A stretch of DNA of 64,000 bases. Source: Citrus sinensis (taxonomy: Eukaryota; Streptophyta; Magnoliopsida; Sapindales; Rutaceae). The DNA lies in NCBI RefSeq assembly GCF_022201045.2, contig NC_068564.1, positions 248,001 to 312,000 on the forward strand. Reading direction: 5' to 3'. Each line of letters begins with the position of its first letter. Position 1 is the stretch's first letter. A model generated the notes under the pieces. That model worked only from the letters and a program-made list of their open reading frames with translations. It had not been told where the DNA came from and made no database searches. This document shows positions 36,208 to 47,590 of this stretch, piece by piece. The position numbers and the translations under genes are program-made.

Positions 36208-36357
36208 GAGTCAGGCTACAGTGCAACTGTGGTACCGTGCCACAGTTGCACCAGCCGTTGGATCCACTCAAATGAGTGGGGTCTACTTAAATAAGTGAAA
36301 ATCCAACGGTTGGGTGCAACTGTGGCACGGTACCACAGTTGCACCACAATTTTATCC
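36208..36357. mobile_element. Snap-back (foldback) MITE with 9-bp TSD, copy 2
   Basis: Arms of about 45 bp (near 36221-36265 and 36300-36346) are reverse complements with a few mismatches. They contain GTGCAACTGTGGTACCGTGC. A perfect 9-bp duplication, TAAATTAGA, flanks the unit (36199-36207 and 36358-36366). Same family as 16856-17006, including the GGAT-type outer end and the CCGTTGGAT motif at the base of the loop. Confidence 0.9.
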
Positions 36358-36366
36358 TAAATTAGA

Positions 36367-37307
36367 ATATATTTAATTTGTCATGCATCGATCAAAGTGC
36401 ACCCTTCTAGATCGATCGGTACTTGTTTTATTGCTAATAATGACTTAGGACTCTTTTTTATCTGAATTTTGATAGATTAGTGATTGTTGTTAACGAAGGA
36501 CCAACTTCCTTTTTTAATTTAAGCTTTTACTTGAATAGACTTTAGAAAAAAAAAAAAAAAACTTTTACTTTAAATGAATACTATGCTTAAATGGTTTAAA
36601 AACTGAAGTTATTGTACCATTTAAAAAAATTTCACCTATTGAATCAACTAGTTCTCACAAACATAAGTCAGTAATTAAGTATTAATCAAGTACAAATATT
36701 AAAAAGAACATCCATGAAATGGGCAAAAATATATATGTCTTTAAAAATTCATGTGATGATCTTGTTCTCGTGTTATATCAAGAAATGATTTTTTTCATGG
36801 TAATAAACAGTAAAACATAAGTGCGTTTCTTATCGTTATAATCAATTTGCAAAAAGAATAATACGATTTATAATGTGGAACACATGTTATCGTTTTCCGA
36901 AAAAGATTAACCCAAATGGAGGAGATTAGGGAGACTAGCAGCTAGCTACAGGATTATGGAAAGAGATGTTGGCCAATTCTAATGGGACCTCTCACTTGGA
37001 GTAGGAGTAGGCGAGTAGCTCAGGAGAATAGACTTAACAGACTTAAAAAATAAGACGACAAGTGAGATGAGTCTAAAAAGAAAAAGAAGAAGAATAAAGC
37101 AAAGCTATATCGACAGCCCAACATGCGAGTCTGTAAAATAATAATAATGCTAATCTATCCCTCTCTGCAGGTTGGACAGATGGCCTGTCGCTTTTAAAAT
37201 ATTTTGTCCCTCTTCCTCTCTTTAAAGCAAAATCTTACTCTATCTTCATTCATATATCCAACTTCTCTTCTTCTTCTTTGACCATCTCTTGATAACTTTT
37301 ATTGATA
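36367..37307. other. Intergenic and promoter side of the DUF620 gene
   Basis: AT-rich, becoming CT-rich at about 37195-37285 (CCCTCTTCCTCTCTTTAAAG, then TTCTCTTCTTCTTC). That is typical of a plant 5' leader. No clear TATA box was chosen. Confidence 0.45.
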
Positions 37308-39829
37308 ATGAGTTCAAAAGCTCGGAGGAAACAAAGATGGTGCACACAAACGCTTACTCCATTGATGGAAGGTCCTGATCCTGAAATGCTAGAAGAAGGA
37401 AGCAAGAAGGAGAGCTCATGGGAAGTGATTCGAGAATGGTTCGGAATTCAAAAAGGAATTTCTTCGGGGACTAATCATAATAACTTTTCCATGTCGTTAG
37501 AAGGTAGCAGTATTCCTGCTAAGAGGCAAGATTTAAGGCTTTTGCTAGGTGTCTTAGGCTGCCCATTAGCTCCTATTCCTCTTGTTAACGACCCAATTCT
37601 GCGCATCCATATCAAAGACATCCCCATTGTAAGTTTCCAATTTGTTTAAAATTCTTCAATTCTATTTGGGTGAATAGGGTTAGAACTACAGAGAGAGACT
37701 CTTGTTTAGCACATTTTGGTAGGTGGCTGCTGAGTACTGTTTCTGATTAACTTATGATGATTTGTGTAATTGACTTTTTGGTAGGAAACTTCGAGTGCAC
37801 ATTATATCATACAGCAATATTTGGCGGCCACGGGTTGCTTGAAACAACAAAAGCGTGCAAAAAATATGTACGCAACAGGAACAGTGAAGATGGTCTGTTG
37901 TGAGACGGAGATTTCTTCAGGAAAAAATGTGAAGAGCTTGGGGACTAGAAGTGGGGAAAGTGGGTGCTTTGTTCTTTGGCAAATGCTGCCGGGAATGTGG
38001 TCTCTTGAGTTGGTAGTCGGCGGCAACAAGGTCATCGCCGGCAGCGATGGCAAGACTGTTTGGCGACACACTCCTTGGCTCGGAACCCATGCAGCTAAAG
38101 GCCCTCAACGCCCTCTGCGTCGCATTATCCAGGTAATCCTCTTTCGCCAATTATAACACAATTAACTTTCCTCTTCTTTTTCATTAATCCACAATTTACA
38201 AAATGCGAATTGTAGCAATACAGCGCCCTTAGCACTAAACCGAAGCAGTAAAATAGAATCATACACACTGCATATTTGGCACCGAAACTTTAACTTAGCC
38301 GCAAAGAAGGTAATAATAACTCTTTCTATTTAGCGAACGTCTACAGTTTAATGAGTTATGGGATTGCAGCAATACAATCCTGTTGCTCTTCTGTTCAGCT
38401 AAATTATTGTTAGAAAATCTTAATTACAAATTTTTAGGAACAAATCAAATATTTGTTGCCCCAAAAGATAAAATAAATGTCATTTCATATAAAAATAAAT
38501 CAAATTTATAGGTTGAAGGACTAACTAAGGTTTGGTAGATTCGAAAACTTTAACAAGTAAAGTTATAATTCGTGTTATCTCAATAAAGAAGCAAGCTTCT
38601 GTGTATTCAAATTTCTTTAGTGCCAAACAAAGATAGCGATAGATAGACGAATGACGGGGGAGAATCCCAAGAAATCAAATAATAGTGAGTGAGCTGACAA
38701 TGATGGAGAAACTGTCCCATGCTTTACCGGACACACTCCTTTCTTGAATAATCAACTCACTGAGTTAGGAGTAGCACGTGATTATCTTTTGTGATGTCAT
38801 ATTTTGATCATGTTCCACAAATTACAGTCATACATGGGTTTTAAGTATTTTTTGGGATTGCAACTTATACTTTGCTTTGCTTTTTCTTTTTGGAACTTTG
38901 GTTCATATACAGGGTTGGATTTAGCGCATTATTGCCCCTTCACTTTTCCTGTCTTTTTTCCTCTACTTTGTTCGTTCTCTAATAGTTCTTGTACCCACCC
39001 CCTGTATTTCTTTTATATCTTTTTTATTTAAGTGACGATCCCAATCTTTGAACTTAAGGCCAAGTCTCTCTCTCTTTTATCAAGCTTTAATGGAAGAGAA
39101 TAAAAAAAAATTTTAATCGCCTGAATTACTGAAAATTTTAATAGAACTTAAGTTTATATGTTAGTTTATAATATATAATTATTTACATATAAACTCAACG
39201 TTGGATTAAAGATCTAAATATATTCGTGTCTACAAAGGATAATTTTCACCTTAACAAATAAAAATTTTTTATTTAGGATCTAGATATTTGTTATTTTATA
39301 AAATATTATTGATCAGTAATAAATGCAATTCCAGGGCCTAGATCCAAAGATCACAGCCAGCTTATTTGCAAAAGCACAATGCTTGGGGGAGAAGAGAATA
39401 GGAGATGATGAATGCTTTGTTCTAAAAGTTGCAGCAGATCGAGCAGCCGTTATGGAAAGAAGTGAGGGTCCAGCTGAAGTTATAAGGCATGTATTATACG
39501 GCTACTTTTGCCAAAAGAGTGGCCTATTGATATACTTAGAGGACTCACATCTCACCAGGGTACAGACTCCGGAAAATGACACTATTTATTGGGAAACAAC
39601 TATAGGAAGTAGCATTGGTGACTACAGCGACGTCGACGGCGTGCTCATCGCACATCAAGGGCGGTCAATCGCCACCGTTTTCCGGTTCGGAGAGCTGTCG
39701 ATACAGCATAGCAGAACCAGGATGGAAGAGATGTGGAGGATTGATGACGTTGTGTTCAATGTGCCAGGCCTTTCCATGGACTATTTCATTCCTCCTGCTG
39801 ATATCATCGATAATGAAAAATCCCCATGA
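37308..39829 (+). CDS. DUF620-family protein of unknown function
   Basis: Three exons, 37308-37628, 37785-38132 and 39335-39829, join in phase 0 with GT..AG introns (156 bp and 1.2 kb) into 387 residues. The start is ATG at 37308 (MSSKARRKQ); the triplets before it contain no other ATG. Conserved DUF620 landmarks, recognised from memory, are MEGPDPEMLE with KESSWEVIREWF near the N-terminus, LLLGVLGCPLAPIPL, and ETSSAHYIIQQYLAATG. FVLWQMLPGMWSLELVVGG, the GPQRPLRRIIQGLDP junction across exons 2-3 and EMWRIDDVVFNVPGLSMDYF near the end complete the set. There is no signal peptide or membrane segment. The family is plant-wide and without an established biochemical role, so none is proposed. The second intron is AT-rich and holds no recognisable gene. 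Confidence 0.93.
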
Positions 39830-40311
39830 TGTTAATTACTAACATTAACTTGCTTCTTTTTCTTTTTTAATTTTAAATGTTTTGGTTATAATTTGGAAAT
39901 ATTGGTGGGTTTATGGTGTATTAATTCGGTTAGTGTAGTATGTATGTACCAGTAGTTGGTTTACAGTTGTTAAAGAATGGGTCAACATTCAAGGTTGGGA
40001 ATGAATAATAGACTTTTCTCTTCTAATGTCTAGTTGTTAGTAAGTTTTTAATGAAAAAAAAAATGTATATTTTATATGTTTTGATTAATGTTCTTCAAAG
40101 TGGGATTAAAATTCTCGAATAGTTTGAATTTACTTGAACAAAATACAAATATGTGAACAAAGTTCATAACATTAATCTTAATCATTCGTTCTCATAAATA
40201 CACAGAGCTTAAGAGAACTTACATCAATAAAGCATCCTAACACGACCAAATGCTGATATTTTAGTCTAAATTAATAGTGAAAAGTTCTTAACTAGTTAGA
40301 TATGCTTAAAT
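39830..40311. other. 3' flank of the DUF620 gene
   Basis: Probably the 3' untranslated region followed by AT-rich spacer. No gene is recognised. Confidence 0.5.
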
Positions 40312-40325
40312 AAGCACTACTATAA

Positions 40326-41136
40326 TGCTGCGTTTACTTTTTGGATTGGAGTGGGAATCCTTGGATTAAGAGTGTGGAGTGGGAGTGGGAGTAGGGTGTT
40401 TACTTAGATTAAATGAAAGTATGAATTGTCAATCAGAATCCTAATTATTTGTTTACTTTGTCTTGGATTGGGAGTAAATTATTTTAAATTACAATTTTAT
40501 CCTTATGTACAGAATTATAATTTGTAATTAAAAAATTAATAAAAAAATATATTTGGAAAATAAAATAAATATTTTATTATATTTATAAATTAATAATAAT
40601 TACTAATATTCTTAATTATGTAAATCATAATTTTTTATTAATTTTAATTTAAATTATGTGAATAAAAATTATTAATAATAGCAACACAAATGAAATATTA
40701 TTATTGATAATATAGTACAAAATTAATATTTTTTTAGAATAAAATATTTATTATTATTAATTAAATAAATAATTAATATTTATTAAAATTAATGTTTAAT
40801 ATTATTAATTTAAATATAATATTTATTTATTTTTATTTTATTTAATTTAATTTAATAAATATGATATAATAATTATTTTTAATAAATATGATATTATTTA
40901 TTTTATTAAATTTTATTTATTTATTTATTTTTATAAGGATAAAATGGGAAGAGGGGGGAGTGGATTCCCACTCCCACCTCTCCCCACGGGAGTGGGAATC
41001 CCACTCCTCACTCCAAAATTGGGTGGGAACCATAGACTCCCACTCTCACTCCCCTTTTTTAAGGTAAGTAAACACTGGAGTGGGAGAAATCTACACTCCA
41101 CACTCCACACTCCCACTCCAGAAAGTAAACACTGCC
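40326..41136. mobile_element. PIF/Harbinger-like MITE inside the CACTA terminal repeat
   Basis: The left end TGCTGCGTTTACTTTTTGG and the reverse-complemented right end GGCAGTGTTTACTTTCTGG are flanked by TAA (40323-40325 and 41137-41139). Both subterminal regions carry GGAGTGGGAGTGG-type repeats in inverted orientation, with a very AT-rich centre and no ORF with a known motif. Confidence 0.85.
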
Positions 41137-41334
41137 TAAAAATGGTATTTACTGATACTTGTGTTCTGACACTTTATTTAAAAATATCAGTATATACATA
41201 TATTTGGATCATTTTCCGCGTTTCACAGATATGTATCAGTAATTACTAATACTGAAGTATCAATAACTTTAGTAATAGCGATCAATGATGCTTATGTATC
41301 AGCAATTAAAAATTATCATTTTAATTTTGTTTTA

Positions 41335-41405
41335 GTCCGAATTCGAACCCAAGATCTCTTAAACCTAGAGCTTCTACATTGAATCAAAAGACCACTAGGC
41401 TACGA
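41335..41405 (-). repeat. tRNA-like (SINE head) fragment with A and B boxes
   Basis: On the minus strand a box A-like TAGCCTAGTGG precedes a box B GGGTTCGAATTC by about 40 bases, the order and spacing of a pol III promoter. No cloverleaf tRNA or poly-A tail was identified. Likely an old SINE piece carried by the CACTA element. Confidence 0.45.
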
Positions 41406-41760
41406 TTTTTAATTTTTTTAGAGTTGTGCTTTTTGAGTGGATAAAAACACAGCAAATGGACAAGTCTTATCTTATCCAAAATACAACTTTTCAACTCCCT
41501 CTACCAAAGTATTTGGTTCCCTTCTAAGCTCCCCAGATCTGAAAAATCCCTAACATCTAAATTGTCAAAAAGTGCTCAACTACCAATCCCTAAATTAAAC
41601 ACAAGCAAGAATCAAAAGCCAACAACCGTCGACCGACACCCATACAACTTAAATCGCAGCCATCATCGATCAATCCAACCATTGTTGAATGCCAATCGAA
41701 CCCATCAGCTATCACCACCAGCTAACGATGCAGCAGCCACGAGAACCATGCAGCAACAGC

Positions 41761-41960
41761 GGCGAACCCAACACGAGAGCGCTAGCAGCATCAGCGGCCA
41801 GTAAGCCTCTGCGAACCCAGCACGCGAGCGCGAGCAGCATCAGCGGCCAGTAAGCCTCTACGAACCCAACACGCGAGTGCGAGCAGCAGCATCAGCAGCC
41901 AGCGAGCCTCTTCAAACCCAGCACGTGAGTAAGAGCATCAGCAGCGGAAAGCGAGCCTAT
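41761..41960 (+). repeat. 49-bp minisatellite, about four units
   Basis: Consecutive units share CGAACCCA-CACG-GAGCG, AGCAGCATCAGCGGCCAG and AAGCCTCT. The first two units are nearly identical; later ones diverge, one carrying an extra AGC. GC content is far above its surroundings. Confidence 0.85.
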
Positions 41961-42962
41961 TCGAATCCACGTGATTTTTGAGGTGCAAAGAAGTGCCAGA
42001 TTAAAGGCCAAAAGGGAAGATTTTTGCAAAAAAGGAGCTGGAGACTTTTGTGTATGACATTCTTCATTAATTGTTGAGCTCTTTCCATTTCGTATAAAAA
42101 AAAAATCAATTATGAATATAATTTTTGACAAAATTTATGTAACCATATGCCTCTAGTTAAGAACTTAAATTATTATGAAATTGCTCTCTATTATCAGCAA
42201 GTGACTGATGATTTTCCATATGTAAATATGAAATTATTTATGTGCTAAAAAAAAATTGTCAAAAAGTGCTCAACCATGATCCTGTCAAACCGGTGGCACA
42301 GGTTCACCATTTACCTTCAAAATCCTAACTTTTTGTTTCTTTTCTTATTTTATGATTTCGGGTCTCTCTTATTGTCATTAGATCTTGATTTTTTTTTTGT
42401 TTTAATTGTTCTTTTAGGTTTAAATAAGTGATTTGGAGAAGAGCTTCTATGTTTCTTTGGCTACTTGGAAGAAACAAGAAGGTAAAGATTTAGCTTTTAT
42501 TATGTTTTTTTCTTTGCTACTTTCTTTTCTTTTATTGGCACCAAATAGCCTTCATTATATCTACTTTGAAAAATATTGTGTTTAGGGTGATTGTCACTGT
42601 AAGATTAACTTTATTTCGCTGATGAACGGCATTAAACATTTTTTACACTAAAACCCTAAAATTTTCTAATTTGGGAATTCTTAAGAGCAGTATGATTATG
42701 CTAAAATTGATGGTTTATATTGGTTCATAGTGGTTCTATGTTGATATAACTTATTGCTTATTAACCATTTGTTCATGTGTTATTAGTTTTTTTTTTCAAA
42801 AGCAATCTTTTCATTTTTTTTCGGCTGTTATTTTTTAGTTTTGTTCATATCGAATGGATTTCAATTTTTATTTGCTATAAATAGTCTCATTGGATGATTA
42901 TTTATTACAAATTATCAAATAGATGCTTTTACAAAGGAAAAGTTTGAAGTATGTGGCTTAGG

Positions 42963-43087
42963 TTTGTCATTTCTTTAATGGATTTGTTTACTGGTTGAGA
43001 AATGAGGTGTCTTTGTCATTAAAGAGGATTTGTTTACTGGTTGAGAAATGAGGTGTCTTTGTCATTTCTTTAATGGATTTGTTTACA
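42963..43087 (+). repeat. Tandem duplication of a 41-bp segment
   Basis: The 41 bases at 42980-43020, starting GGATTTGTTTACTGGTTGAG, recur identically at 43026-43066, a 46-base period. A flanking phrase TTTGTCATTTCTTTAATGG also occurs on both sides. It lies inside the CACTA element. Confidence 0.9.
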
Positions 43088-44495
43088 GGGCAAAACAGAA
43101 TTTTGTTTCTTCAGTTCATTACTAAGGCAATATTAGATTTGTCTTATTTATATTTATGTTCATAATAAGGCAATATCTACTTCAGTTGTTTAATTTTTCT
43201 TATTTATATTTATATGACTGATGGCCAAAATCATAAGACTTGTTTATAAGTAATGATTTTGGAATGAACTCTCAAATTATTGAAATATTTTGTCCAAATT
43301 TATCATATGTTTGAAATAATTAAAGCTAAATGTGTATGTTTCAGTTCTAGAAATTTTGGAATGAATTGGGTTTATAACTGATTTTTAATCGATTTTTCAA
43401 AATGGTTGGTTGATGTCCAATCTTTCATAAATTACTCATGTATCATGTTTGGTGGTGCAAAACAATAGTCTAAACATGTTTGAATGAGCTGAAATTCGGA
43501 GAAACTAAAGTTCTATATGCATACTTCAAATCTGAAAAATTTTATGTTGATTGAACTTGCAGGTTATTTTTAATGATTGTTTAAACTCTGCTGCTCTGAA
43601 ACAATTAACCATTGTTTCTCTAATGGTTGGGAATTGGCAGCTAATTTTTTCTCCCTTTTCCATGTATGCAGATTTGCTCAATGTGTTTGAAATGTTTATT
43701 CCTCAACTTCACTTGTATCCTAACCCATACAGTCTATTGAATGGAGAAGCTACTTGTGTGATAACGCAATTATACTACTCATATTCAAAGAGTGAAAGAC
43801 AGTCATTATTATCAATTTAGCTTCTAGATTTATTAAATTTAGCCACAAGTAGTAGGCATTTGATTGGATGGTAGAAATTTTTATGTATTGAATTTAGATT
43901 ATTTAGTTATAAGAGTAGGATATCTCATATTTTGGCTATTGAAGTTGAATTTGTAATATATACTAATAATATTTAAATGTGAAATGAAAGATTTTGTGAT
44001 ATAAATCAATTTCTTTTTGTTATTTTGTGGTGCTTTTAATTTTACCAATAAATCAATAGGCAATGATCCAATTCAATTTTTTTATTTTTTTTAAAAATAA
44101 ATTAACTAGTGATACCATGGTAACAATAATTATAGACACTAATAAAATATCAATAATTACTAACACTATGGTGTCATAATATCGGTGATACTATAGTAAT
44201 AGTAATCACTGACACCACTTACAAGTGTCACTATTTTTCTGACTCCTAGATTACTGACACAATTAATAAGTGTCAGTGAAAGTAATTTCTGACACTATTC
44301 TAAAGTCAGTAAAGACTATTTTTCTAGTAGTGAAGGATCTTTAAACCAATAGCTACTCTTCCATTTTTTATTTTTATAAAAAAAGATAGATTGTAACTAC
44401 TGCTATGAGCAGTATTGAATTCAAATGAGTAATAATATAATAATTTACTGTATATCAAAAGAATTAAATTATTTGGTTGTGCTTTTTTATTTTGG

Positions 44496-45023
44496 TAAAT
44501 ACTCGTTTAGTTTTTATATTTTAAACAAAGTGTCCGTTTACTTCTTATATTTTAAAAAACGACTTAAGACATCCTTCCTACTAAATATATGACATCCATG
44601 CTCTTATTTTTTCCTTTACTTTTACAATAACACCCTTACCATAATTTTGGGGCATTAATTTATTTACTTTTTATTAGAATGTTAACCAATAATTGTTAGT
44701 ATGAAAGAATTGATATTCTCCGTACTATTGTAGCAATCTTGATAATAATATAATAATCTACCAAATAACTCTAAAAATAAAATAATAATAAAAATTTTAC
44801 ATTTATTTTATTTTATTTTAGGGTTAATTTGTTAATTAATTTTTTTATAGATAGATTAATTAATATCTCCAAGAATATTGTTGAAAGGGTATCATTATAA
44901 AATTAAAAAAAATTAAAGGCGTGAATGTAATATATTTAATAACATGGGTGTTTTAAGTTATTTTTTAAAATATAAAGACTAACGGACACTTAACCCAAAT
45001 ATAAATGACTAAATGAATATTTA
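44496..45023. mobile_element. Long-TIR DNA element (MULE-like), unclassified
   Basis: The left ~130 bases (TAAATACTCGTTTAG..., AGTGTCCGTTTACTTC..., ACTTAAGACATCC) pair with the reverse complement of the right end (TAAATATTCATTTAG..., AAGTGTCCGTTAGTC...). Target duplication is unclear in AT-rich flanks. A degraded relative of its left arm seems to lie at about 45418-45570. Confidence 0.55.
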
Positions 45024-45783
45024 TTTATTTTTTTCAATAAGAAGATATCCTTTCAAATATTCAAATAAATGAACTAATACGATAGGTGAGTTGGAAAGTT
45101 ATTCACCTGAAAAATAAATTCAGATACGTGCTTTGAAGCAGAAGAGTAGAGGAGAAAACTTCACAAGTGAATAGTGATCATAGCCAAAGGAATTGTATGG
45201 GTCCAAAGTTTTGTGAGGGGAAATAAATGGTTTGCTTTGCTTGCAGCCCATGGATTAGGCCCATAAAAGATGGCCTACAGTTGGCAGCTCTCCGTCCAAA
45301 TCCAAATATTTAATAATCAACGACTTTTATCGGCTACGGAAATTGAATTCCCATTATTATATGTCGCGGTTGTGTGTGAAAATTGTTCTTAGTATTATCA
45401 AGGAGGTAAATGTTTGTTTGGTTCCCATATTTTGATTTAATTATTTATTTAATTTTTTTTAAAAAAGTATTGTTTAATTTTTATATTTTAATAATTATCT
45501 CAAAATACCCTCGCTAGCAATTAAATACAATCTTACCTTTACTTTTTTTTTGCTTTTACAATACTACCCTTGTAGTAATATTTTTAAGGATATTAATAAA
45601 AAATCAAAAGTATAAATTAATCAAATTAGCCTTAAAATAAAAATGAATTGTTATTATTTTATTTTAAGATTAATTTGGTAAATTAGTTTTTTTATCAAAT
45701 GATTATTATTAAGATAGTTGTAAGGATATTAAACATGCTTTCAGTTAACTTGTATTAATTTATATCTAAATAATTATTAGCAA

Positions 45784-46250
45784 GATGGTTGCAAGATGGG
45801 AGGACAGGGCTAGGAGCAGTGATAAGAGATTCAAATGGTAAGGCGATTGCGGCTGGTATCAACCAGGCTCATCTAAGGGGAAATGTTAGTTTTGCTGAGG
45901 CTGAAGCGGTGCAGTGGGGTCTTCATGTGGCTGGAGCAACAGAGTTAACCTCATTGATCATAGAATCCGATTGCCTAGAGGTGGTACAATTAGTTAACAA
46001 CACTAAGGGTAGCAGAATAGAAATAATTTGGATAATTTCTGAAAATCCAAAATCAGTTAAGGAATTTTCAGGAAGTTGCAGTTCATCATGTTCTAAGACA
46101 ATGTAATGCTTATGCCCATTCCCTAGCTAAGTTTGCTTTGGGAAGAAACTCTTCCTCGGATAGGAGTTATTCCAGGTGAGGTTCAAGATGTGTTTGATGT
46201 GTTGTGATCAATTGAAAGGTTTACTTTCTTTTTTTAAAAAAAAAAAAAAA
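45784..46250 (+). mobile_element. 5'-truncated LINE stub (RNase H and poly-A)
   Basis: The reading frame from about 45789 encodes a plant RNase H fragment: GLGAVIRDSNGKAIAAG, then AEAEAVQWGL and IIESDCLEVVQLV. A frame change follows, after which VAVHHVLRQCNAYAHSLAKF continues. The stub ends in an A run at 46236-46250. It lacks the reverse transcriptase, as expected from abortive reverse transcription. Flanking AATTATT is only a weak candidate duplication. Confidence 0.85.
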
Positions 46251-47510
46251 TTATTTCTGAATTTGCTAATAAGTAGTTATTGCTGAATTTGCTAATTAAC
46301 TTTCTTTTATAGATTAAACAATTAATGTCAAAAATATTACTGCAATAATGTTTTTGTAAAAGCCAAAAAAAGGGTAAGAGCGTAATTCATCGCATGCATC
46401 ACATCGTTCCTATAAGTTTATCCAAAACTAGTTACATGTTTTCCGAAAAATCTTACGAATTCCTGATCCAAATCAAGATAAAAAAAATTTGGGAAAAAAA
46501 AAATGTAAATGAGACCATTCTATATAAATATTGCATGTACTTAAATTCGTTCCATCATTTGTCTTAATCTACCATATTTGGTTGATTTTATGTGACAATT
46601 TTTTTTTTTGGGGGCTGTATTATATACTGATGACGTACGTGGGATGTCTTTATCCTATAGACGAAGATCATTGTTTAAAGGCAATCTATATAGCGTGCTA
46701 AGGGGTTATTAATTTGTTTTTTTTCTTTCTTCTTTTTCTTTTTCCTTTTCTCCTTTATAAAGGTAAGCAAATAACAACAAAATCTCCATGCATGTTATCT
46801 TGGAAATTTGACTCATTTTCTATCACTCTACCTATAAAACAAAGTGATACAAAGAAGGAGAAAGAAGTGGGACAAAAGAAACTTCTGGACTGTGCTTTTT
46901 GTTTGGGAAAAAAATATAATGAAACATCATTGCAGAACCCAAAGCTATCATATGATGATATGAATGAGGGAGCCGAATCCGAAGCACTTCAAATTTACTT
47001 GGAAAATCAACTAGATCCGCTAGCTTAGCTTATTATGATATTGTAATAATTAACCTTATCGAACAATACGATGAATTTAATGGAGGGTTCAAATCCCGCT
47101 CATGTAAATGGAAAGGACATTGATCAATCTACGTACCATCCCTTTTACTTCATATACTATACATATATATTTATTAAATGCATCGGTCTGTTAACAGGAA
47201 CATGATTCTCTCCTAATTTGAGCTCTACTGAGTTTTTAAAGATCTTGTGACATGTGTCTTTCAGTGGTAGTATATGGGTAAGATTTAACTTTTTTTATTT
47301 ATTAACAACTAATCATCGATTGAGTTATTTGCTCAGGACATGATCAGATTAGAAGAGAATCATGATCCCTGTTAACAATGCCTTAAAAATTACTCATTTT
47401 GTTGTTATTATCTTATCATTAATTAACAACTAAAATTCGGACATAACTCCTTCGTTCCATACATTGATTCTTTTAACGAAAATTCTTAAAAATTATGGAT
47501 GTAATAGCGC

Positions 47511-47590
<80 letters not shown>

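Larger units (their letters stand above)
40315..44332. mobile_element. CACTA (En/Spm-type) non-autonomous element with 3-bp TSD
   Basis: The right end, reverse-complemented, reads CACTACTAGAAAAATAGTC then TTTACTGA. The left end begins CACTACTA, is interrupted by a MITE (40326-41136), and resumes AAAATGGTATTTACTGATAC. With the MITE and one TAA removed, the two ends match closely. AAG flanks both sides (40312-40314 and 44333-44335). Subterminal regions are rich in CTGACACT/ACTGATAC repeats, as in CACTA elements. The interior has no transposase ORF. It carries a 49-bp minisatellite, a duplicated 41-bp segment and a SINE-like head. A 21-base phrase beginning AATTGTCAAAAAGTGC recurs near 41561 and 42256. 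Confidence 0.88.

Noticed and set aside
41562..41804. Gln/His/Ser-rich open frame in the CACTA element
   Set aside because: It is the translation of AT-poor, repeat-derived DNA running into the 49-bp minisatellite; no start codon context or homologue recognised.
43551..43820. 89-codon open frame late in the CACTA element
   Set aside because: No motif and no transposase similarity; length is within chance expectation.
45784..46250. AATTATT as target duplication of the LINE stub
   Set aside because: Seven AT-only bases next to a poly-A tail in AT-rich DNA are too likely by chance to count.
46714..47028. 104-codon open frame after a T-rich start
   Set aside because: It begins at a TTG, its N-terminus is a translated T-run, and no family or splice context is visible.
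47075..47105. GGGTTCAAATCCCGC as tRNA T-loop region
   Set aside because: The surrounding sequence cannot be folded by eye into a cloverleaf and lacks a box A at the right distance.
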